A DNA stretch of 64,000 nt from Volvox africanus (taxonomy: Eukaryota; Chlorophyta; Chlorophyceae; Chlamydomonadales; Volvocaceae), in the NCBI GenBank assembly GCA_030268105.1, contig BSDZ01000119.1, positions 186,001 to 250,000 of the forward strand, in the 5' to 3' direction. The position numbers and the translations under genes were made by a program. The first letter of the stretch is position 1. Each line of letters starts with the position of its first letter. The notes under the pieces are model-generated. The model did not search any database. It saw only the letters and a program-made list of their open reading frames with translations, and was not told where the DNA came from. Positions 56,595-64,000 of the stretch are shown in pieces.

Positions 56595-59500
56595 ATAAAC
56601 TTCTGCGGCCGACCCCCCGATGACGTCTTGTAGCAGGTACACCGCACGTCTGCAACCGCATCCCAACGCAAACTCTGCATGCAGTTTGTTTGCTCGTACC
56701 CCGAAATCTCCCATGCCTCCGCAGTGTTCTCCTCGTCCTCCTCCTCGTCCTCTTCCTCCAGCTCGATAGACGAGGCGCTGGTGGTGACGTCAACCACGTA
56801 GATTTTGAAGGGAGGCGGCGCCAATGGTGATGCCATGAATGCCCCTCGCAGCTCCACGTTTCTGATTGATGCGGGCTCCATCGAACCCACATCGGCACTC
56901 ATACTTGCAGCGCTCCATTGAGAAGGACCACCATGAGTCTTTACCTTTGAGCTCCATGCTGATTGCAGATAATCACCCTGGTATGCCCTGCTTGCACGCG
57001 TACGATAATCCTAGCGGCTAAATGCAGCATGTAAGGAAGAGGGCGGCGCGTCACAGGGCTGGGCGGCGCTGGAGATGGATGCGCTTGGACACTTTTGGTG
57101 GCGTTTGCAGCAGCAGTCGCCGATTGGGCAATTTGGTGAAAGCGGGCCCCGGGGGAGGGTCACCTTTTCAAGTACGTTTCCGAGACACAAGCACGTCTTG
57201 GGCCCCCAGCAAGTGCAGGGGTAGGTGAGGTTGTTCACGGCATGCTGACGAGTTGCGTGCTGTGACCATGTCACGTGATGCCTAAGCTTATCAGTGTGGA
57301 GGATTTTCTTTCTTTCAGCGTGCCGGCGGTGACTGACTAACGCACCTGGTGCCTGCCCTCAGACTGACGAACCAGATGAACCAGGAGGGACCTGGTGCAG
57401 GGCTTGGCGGGGCGCTCTCCGCAAGCGAACGGCTTACACCTTTCGTCGGCATCATCGCCACCCACCGTTTCATTTGTGAATGTAATCCGTGCATGGCAAC
57501 ACGAAACGATCTCTCCAAATGAATTATCGATCCGTAGTCAGATTGTATGCGGATGACAATTGCCTCCTAACTTAGGGTTATTTGATTCCTAGAACTCGTT
57601 ATTTGAACCCGCTGCTTTATTACCAGCGAACAGTGTTTAGATAATATCAAGCAAGTAAACAAGGTTGCGGTACGTACTAGCATTATATTTGATGTTACTG
57701 GGGGTTGGCATTCCTAACCTGGGCGGAGCCCCGCTTCTCCCTGCTCCAAGGTGAAGGGACGCCCTCATCCCTTCTTAATGAAACCTGCTCCCGGCCAGCC
57801 CGCAAGCCACTACTTCCATGTAATCACATTCCAGATTCATTACACTGTTACAAGGAGACATCACTTATCATGGTGGACTGCAGCATGACCTGACCTGACC
57901 TGATGATGATGATGGGCCACTAGTGATGTACATCATGAAAGTAATACTGCGGGCGCCTTGCTCGATAAAGGAGGACTTGGCAAAGCTAACGGCTCGTTGC
58001 CAGGTTTGGAAAAAGGCGCCAAGCGGTCCCAACATTTTCTGCCGTATCAGTACCATGCACTCAGCAAACACCATGTTTCACAGTCCCCACGGCCATCACC
58101 ACCAACTCCCTCATAGACCCACCCTGCACCCCCTCGCATCAAGCATGTTTTCGACCGAGGAATCCAGCAACCGATAACCCACAACCATCTCCAAAAAGCT
58201 CACCATCCCATGCCACCCATCCCATGCCACGTAACGCCTGCATGTGAGGGCCCGTAGGAGAGGAGAGCTGTTCCCACAAGAACCATCCCTCAAAAGGGCA
58301 CACCCCACTCCAGGCCATCCCACAGCCCACTGAGGAAAGGACAGCTGGTGCGCTTAGGACATGAAAGCCGACTCAGATGCAACTCAGAAGTAACAAAGAT
58401 GATGCGGGGATGGGTAAAGACGTACTTGTGCAAGCAACGCAGGTGCGTGCTGCTTTACGTGAGGGGCTTATTCCCATGGGGCGTCCCCGTACCTAGCTCA
58501 TCCCGCGACTGCAAGGAAGCACGCCGAGTTGGCGGGGCCGCATTGGCGGGCCGAGTCGGCAGGGTCACTATAAGGATAATGAATCTCAGCTGCGGCTTCC
58601 TGCACCCCCATTCAACTGCTGACGCCCAGACTTCTAGAACTTTACTCCACGCAGCTAGGCTGACTCAGGCATCTGCCATCCAGCAGCACGTATTCACGCA
58701 AATGCTGTTAAGTCACCACCATTGGGCTGACGGACTGATAGTCTATCTGCAGCCCTGATTAGGCCACCCAGTCATCGTCCGTACTTGCTTATGAACGGTG
58801 GTATATCTTACTGCAGTAATGCAATACACATACCAAAAGCTGCCAAATATGAATGTGACCAGAGCAAAAGGGCAAAGCAAAGCAGAGCAAAGCAGTCCAT
58901 CGGTTGAATGAACAGGAGGCCAAGACCACGTACACACACGCGGATTCCCGAGGTGGACCTGAGCTCCAGAGATGGTTGATTTGAAGCATGTGGATCCGCA
59001 GTACATCAAGGTGCGTGTTCCTTCCTGCCGCCACAAATCTGAACAGTACAGACAGACAGACAGAAAAATAGGCACACAGACAGACGCGACAGACAGACAG
59101 ATGATACGATGCCGTTTCGGCAATTAGCAGCTCAGGATGTAAAGACGGACAAAAGCAGCACCTGCGATGATGGCATAACTACTTGCAGCAGAGCCTTTTT
59201 TTGGGGCCCCCCTTCACCTTCAAAACCGAATGCTTCGAAGTGAGGTGGTGCATTGGGAGGTGGCCTTCGCGGGCCTGCACCTGGACCTTCAGAGTCACAA
59301 TCACATAGGCCCTCGCCGTGCAACCTGCACCTTCAAGCTGTACAGATTGCCATGCACATCACATTCGGGTAATTATATTCGGTTACATACACTATCATCT
59401 CTAAGCACCCCGATGCGACCTGACCGCTGACGGGGCGGCTCCCTGGTGCCCGCTTTGGGCTTTACGGCATCGGGATGGTGCTGACCGAGGCGGCAGCAAC

Positions 59501-59904
59501 AACTGCTGCAGCTGCTGGTGCGGCCTGAAGCGGGTTTCTCGGCGGCTGGCGGCTGGCGGCTGGCGGCTGGCCCCCCCTACCTTGTTGGACCTGCTGAGTC
59601 CCGGGCGCCTTTCCGCCTTTCCGCCTCTCCATCCGATCACAGCGCCGCACTCCATACCTCCCAGGACCTGTACGACCGAACGACTGAATGGTGGCTGTAC
59701 GGTGCCACATCGATATTATATAAGTGCCTGTGATGGCCACCGCACAACCTCGACCACCAGACCCAGTCCACGATATTGCGCGAACAAATAACCAGTGCAC
59801 GTTACCGTACACGTTAGGACGAACGCCAACACCTCCCCCCACTAATCGGTAGTACCATTGAGGGGAGATGTGGCACGGAGTCCCGGGCGATGTGGCCCGA
59901 GGTG
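56595..59904. other. Region without a supported gene; possible fragments of the protease 5' part
   Basis: I found no reliable exon chain here. On the minus strand, 56957-56790 reads a cysteine-bearing peptide containing FSMERCKYECRCG. An overlapping frame contains the acidic stretch ELEEEDEEEDEEN (about 56725-56765). Either could be a protease exon, but the phases do not join convincingly. On the plus strand, MVDLKHVDPQYIK followed by a GTGCGT donor near 59013 resembles a first exon, but no second exon follows. Simple repeats: CCTGA triplet near 57889-57903, ACAG runs at 59047-59064 and 59076-59101, and four GGCGGCT copies at 59541-59570. Confidence 0.3.
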
Positions 59905-59909
59905 TTACA
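59905..59909 (-). terminator. TGTAA polyadenylation signal for the 60140-63801 gene
   Basis: TTACA on the plus strand (TGTAA on the minus strand) lies about 230 nt beyond the stop codon at 60140. The spacing suits a chlorophyte 3' UTR. The match is short, so confidence is limited. Confidence 0.4.
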
Positions 59910-60139
59910 CCTGTATTCCACTCGTCGTATAGTATCGCCGTACTATCGCCATACGTCCCAGCGCCCATCTTGAGTCACAAATCGGCCGACCAATAGACCA
60001 GCTCTTCCCCGTCAACCTGTGGTGCGGATGCGAAAGGGCAGTTAGCGGTCAAAAACAGCAGCTGTGGTACTGCAGTGCATCGCCCCGTGCAGCTCGGCCC
60101 CCACCCAGCAGTGCGGTGCAGTGCAGTGTTGTTCACCAA

Positions 60140-63100
60140 TCAGTTGTTTGGCTCAGCCGACGAAGGGTTTGGTGAGAAGTCCCGGCCCTTACCGCCTAAC
60201 CCCCTCAAACCACAACAAGGACATCCCTGGTAGTCAGTCGCTGCGTGAGAGGCCCCGGCGCGGACGGGAAACGCAACGACACACACCGCGACGGTACGCT
60301 GCCGTAGGCTGCCAGGCCCTAGCCAGCTAGCCAGGCCTACATGGGCAACAACCCATGTCGTGTAGGCCCCGGTCCCCCTCTCCCTTTCACTCAGCCTACC
60401 ACTCAACCCGTCCCCCGCCACATTCGGCTCAATCGCCCGCGTTCCGACCTGTAATGACCGCCGCCCGCCGCCGACCCGGGGGGCGCCGCAGCTGTCGCAC
60501 CCCCCCGTGACGCCGCCTCTGTCTCCGCTCCATCTCTCTACTGCTTCGCCACCATCACCGCCGCCGCCACCGCTATCAGCGGCTTTCTTCTTGGGCCCCC
60601 TCCGTCCCCCCCCGAATAGTCTCAGTGGATTTACGGCGGCAAGTGTGTGTACTACCGCACTCCGGCCGCGCCAACCCATGGGTCGCAACTCCTGATCTTG
60701 AGGATGAGGGTGCTGTAATGGAAGCGGATACGTGTACGTGTACGAGTACGGATATTCGGTTTCGGAGCCGCCGTCATGATGATCTCCGACATCATCTTGG
60801 TGGTAACAGCGACTCTGCGGGCCCCCAAGGTCGGGTTGGGATGGAAATAATTCGGCAACGTCGGGCCGTTCTTGGTTGTTGGCGGTTTTCGGATGCCGGT
60901 TGTTGGGTTCCGGGCAATCCGGGTCCTCCGCTTCCAGCCAAATATCCACGGACGGTGGCACCTGGTCAATAGAGTGGTGCCCCTGGGAGCTACAGCCGCA
61001 CCCGCTGTAGCGGTGGCGCCCGGGGTTGAAGCTGCCCTGACCATTGCCACAACCGTCCAAGTGATTTTGGGAGTGGTGCCGCTGCTGCAGCTGGTTATGA
61101 CGGCGCCACAACGCCACCTCGCCGCCACCTGAAGACAGTCCGTCGCCCGAGTCGGTGTCATTGGAGGAAGCGAATGCATCATCTTGCACTGCTTCCACCA
61201 CCACCCCGCCCACGTTAGCATCCAGCCCCGTCGCATCATCACCAGGCTTCTGGACTACCGCCAATGCGGTTGTTAACCCGCTGGTTCCCACAGCTGCGGC
61301 GCCATTGGGCCCTCGGCCTCGGCTGGCCCCCTCCGCGCTCCCCTGCTTGGATGCCGAGCCCTTCGCGGCGCCCTCCGCCCCAACTGCGGGCGGCAGAGCT
61401 TGTGCCGATGCTGGAGAGGAAATGGCCGGAACCAGAGATAACGAAGCGGTTGCAGCCACGGCCCCAAACTCGGGCGCAGTATTCGCGCTCGTACAGATGA
61501 CATGGGCAGCCCCGCCGTTGCCGGCTGACCGCGGCGTTGACTGAGATCCGAGGCCGGCGGCTGATGCCACCGTGGTGGCTCCCGCAACTGTCTGGGAGGC
61601 ACCGGCAGTGACCCGTGGGTCTGCACGGCCCTTATAGTTTCGTTGAGACATGGAGGGATTCCGGGAGAGTGATGTGTTTTGATCCCGACTGGCCACCTGC
61701 GGCGGTCATTGCGAAAGACAGGCCATCATATGATGTCCGGGACGGAGTCGGGGGTGAGAGCAGCGATGCCCTTCTGACCGGAAGAAACCAGCTCGTGAGG
61801 ACAGCCAGGGGGAAAATCCACCCAACTACCGCAGCTTTTACTCCCAAAAGCCTCATGTCGACCAAAGCCCTGAACCCGGCGGTGCTCTTTCCCTCACTGT
61901 TTCTCTCTTTTACAGCTTGCTTGGCTGCCGAGACCCCGGAGGTCTCACCTCCAGAATAGCCATGTAGTCCTCCACGTCGTCCTCCACATCAGAGAAATCG
62001 CTGGCGTCCATCCTTTTCGCGAGCTGGGTTGTTTCAAAGGCGGAAATCCATTGCGAGTATTGAGGGAAGGAGCGAGGGAGGGAGGGAGGGAGGGAGGGAG
62101 GGGTGGAGGGGTGGAGGGAGGGGTGGAGGGGTGGGTGGAGGGGTGGAGGGAGGGGTGGAGGGGTGGAGGGAGGGGTGGAGGGGTGGAGGGAGGGGTGGAG
62201 GGGTGGAGGGAGGGAGGGAGGGGTGGAGGGAGGGGTGGAGGGGTGGAGGGAGGGGTGGAGGGGTGGAGGGAGGGGTGGAGGGGTGGAGGGAGGGAGGGAG
62301 GGGTGGAGGGAGGGGGGGAGGGGTGGAGGGAGGGAGGGAGGGAGGGAGGGAGGGAAGGAGATAGGGCGACAACGGTAAGTAAAAGGGATTTCAGAAGGGA
62401 GAGAAAGGGAGCACACCCAAGCAGTGCTGAATGCCAATGTGGCATTCAAGTGTTCGGGTTCGTTCTCATCGATTGATTGCAGCATTCAGTCCCCTACTTC
62501 ATACGGTACTCGTCTCGTCCCCTACCCTCAACCCCTAACCCCACCTGCTGCAGGCTGGCCCTTCGCAGCGACTTGTAACTTGACTCTCCCCTCAGCGCCG
62601 CCAACACGCAGTCAAGATCGTCGCGGGCCGACAGCGGCGCCTCCCCCATGCGCCAGCGAGAACCCTGAGAGGGCTCCTCGGGCACAATCGAACCCGGGCT
62701 AGAGGCACGGAAGCTGCGGCAAGTATTCGGCGACGTGGACGCCTCACCTGCCGCCGCCGCCGGCGCTGAGTCCGCCAGCGACTGTGGCCGCCGGCCCGAC
62801 CCCGAATCACTTGTCCGTATAAAGCGCCAGCGCCAGGATCCACCACCGCCACCGCCACCGCCTCCGGCCGCCGCCGCGGCAGCTCTTAGCTGCAACCTTA
62901 ATGCACCTGCGTTAGGGTGGCGGGCACCCGCTCGGGCGGGCAAGTTCTGGTAGTGGACTAAGTTGTGGTGGTGGTTCAAGTGATGATGGTGGTGGTGCGG
63001 GGCGGCAGCAGCGTTGGCTATCGCGTTATCTGCCTCGCTATTTGCCAGGCGCATGGCGGTGTCGGGGTCCTCGCCCAATTGGCGGAGCAGCAGCCGAATG

Positions 63101-63801
63101 CGGCCGGCCCGCGGGTCATTGTTGGGAAGCAACTGCAATTGAGTGCCCAGAGAGATCACAGTGTTGGTCGTCCTGGAAGTTACGGCGGACGCCAGAGCGG
63201 GGCATTAAGTAAGCGAGCGGCAGGGAGGGGAGAAAGCCACATCATGTATGGTAAGAGAAATGAGGGGAGAAGGCCGGGAAAGGATTCCGCACATAGCAGG
63301 TAGCAATGTGCGAGGAGTGGGGCAGATGAGATAAGCTCGCAAGTGACCAACAAAGTGTGTGTCTGTGTGTGTTCCACCGTTCATGGAGTCGATACGGTGC
63401 GGCGACACAAAGCGGTGGTATATGGAGGTGAGGCTCCTCTTGGTGTACGACATACTACGAAAAACTAAAGTCGCGAAGGTGAAAGGACAGGAGACCCTAC
63501 CTGCATGAGATCAGACCCGGCAAAATTCGGATCCTTGGATCCGAACAGATATCCAATTCCCATCCCACCCATCCCTTTCAGCCACCTGATCTCCCTGAGC
63601 GCCGGCGGGTCGTTGGCGGTGAGGTCCACCAGGGCGCTCACGACGGGTCGGCAACACGCCAGGCCGTGTGGGCCCCGTAATGTGTCCGCCAGAGCGGGTA
63701 TTCCCGCCGCCATGCGGACTGCTTGAGCTGAGGCCGGCCAGCGGCATGCAACTGCGATGGCGGCGGCGACTGTGGAGGGCACCAGTGAGGCGGTGGCCCA
63801 C
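60140..63801 (-). CDS. Armadillo-like repeat protein with long disordered C-terminal region (3' part)
   Basis: Proposed minus-strand exons: 63801-63501 (enters in phase 1), 63132-62545, 62023-61949 and 61696-60140 with the stop. All internal junctions are phase 0, with GTAGGG, GTGGGG and GTGAGA donors and CAG acceptors. The first exon resembles an ARM/HEAT repeat: AQAVRMAAGIPALADTLRG followed by PVVSALVDLTANDPPALREI. The second begins LLPNNDPRAGRIRLLLRQLG and runs into poly-Ala, a His-rich patch (HHHHHHLNHHH) and poly-Gly. The third is short and acidic (SDVEDDVEDYM). The last, 518 codons, is Gly/Ala/Ser-rich and apparently disordered, with a SYTYTYPLPLQHPHP stretch. ARM repeats usually act as protein-binding scaffolds; no enzymatic motif is visible. 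Further 5' exons lie at or beyond the right edge of the window. The last exon could belong to a separate gene or be overextended. Confidence 0.45.
62063..62362. repeat. G-rich (plus strand) / C+T-rich (minus strand) 20-bp minisatellite in an intron
   Basis: About 300 bp of nearly pure purine on the plus strand, built from GGGAGGGG and TGGAGGGG blocks with a main period of 20 bp and GGGA runs at both edges. It lies in the intron between exons 62545-63132 and 61949-62023. In the direction of transcription it is a very long polypyrimidine tract ending about 40 nt before the 3' splice site at 62024. The plus strand could form G-quadruplexes and the tract could form triplex DNA. Confidence 0.9.
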
Positions 63802-64000
63802 CTGGCCGCGTGCCCGGTTGGGAGGCCGCAGCGAGTCGGGGCGGAATGAGCGGGTGACATGTGGAGGGCCCAGTCAAGAGAGTGGGGATGTACCGTACGT
63901 GGGAACGCGCGTACACAAATCATCCTTCCTAAACGTCTTTTGCTAGTAAAATAATCGTTAAAGTCCATCATCAGGGTGCATAGATCCCTGTGGGCCAATT
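63802..64000. other. Right edge: upstream intron or exon of the armadillo-like gene, unresolved
   Basis: The minus-strand reading frame stays open to near 63998, but composition and phase do not show whether this is exon or intron. I see no other feature. Confidence 0.3.

Noticed and set aside
58348..58758. 136-codon plus-strand open frame
   Set aside because: It has no recognisable domain, lies among overlapping opposite-strand frames, and lacks supporting splice or polyadenylation signals.
59462..59968. 168-codon minus-strand open frame ending in a Pro/Ala-rich stretch
   Set aside because: It overlaps the probable 3' UTR and poly(A) signal of the upstream gene. Composition alone (short GGCGGCT repeats) explains the low-complexity end.
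62412..62460. Possible small exon (NEPEHLNATLAFSTAW) in the intron of the armadillo-like gene
   Set aside because: It has no good acceptor in the right frame; an in-frame stop lies just upstream.
62034..62485. Open frames on both strands through the G-rich tract (Pro/Ser-rich one way, Gly/Arg/Glu-rich the other)
   Set aside because: Simple 20-bp repeats without stops give spurious frames. The flanking splice sites place the tract in an intron.

Overview
The window looks like nuclear DNA of a green alga, most likely a volvocine (Chlamydomonas/Volvox relatives). This is inferred from GC-rich DNA, spliceosomal introns with GT(G/A)AG donors and GCAG acceptors, alanine-, glycine- and proline-rich proteins, and TGTAA-type polyadenylation signals about 230-270 nt after two stop codons. 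There is no operon structure, and I saw no ribosome-binding sites, rRNA, tRNA or CRISPR array.

Region 1 (1-52170) is a head-to-tail tandem array. Units start at 1, 6581, 12909, 19237, 25565, 31641, 37969, 44045 and 50499. The eight full units are 6580, 6328, 6328, 6328, 6076, 6328, 6076 and 6454 bp; the ninth stops after 1672 bp. Each period carries one five-exon plus-strand gene and about 3.1 kb of spacer. The window holds eight complete genes plus the 3' end of a further copy at its left edge. The proteins (about 702-870 residues) are unrecognised. Their centre is a 63-bp minisatellite encoding a 21-residue Ala/Glu/Arg helix repeat, present 23, 19, 19, 19, 15, 19, 15 and 21 times. This minisatellite accounts for all length differences between units. 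Linked single-base variants show a nested 12404-bp two-unit duplication inside the array.

Region 2 (52171-60139) is unique flanking DNA. It contains the 3' half of a minus-strand ubiquitin-specific protease gene of the USP37 type (54000-55503), with two ubiquitin-interacting motifs ahead of the catalytic His and Asp boxes. Next comes an AT-rich island holding an element with terminal inverted repeats (56047-56594), then about 3 kb where I could not support any gene.

Region 3 (60140-64000) is the 3' part of another minus-strand gene with an armadillo-like segment and long disordered, low-complexity regions. One of its introns contains a 300-bp purine/pyrimidine-asymmetric G-rich minisatellite.

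The tandem genes are not obviously linked in function to the two flanking genes. The main interest is the array itself: recent amplification or homogenisation of a lineage-specific gene whose product is a long helical rod of variable length.
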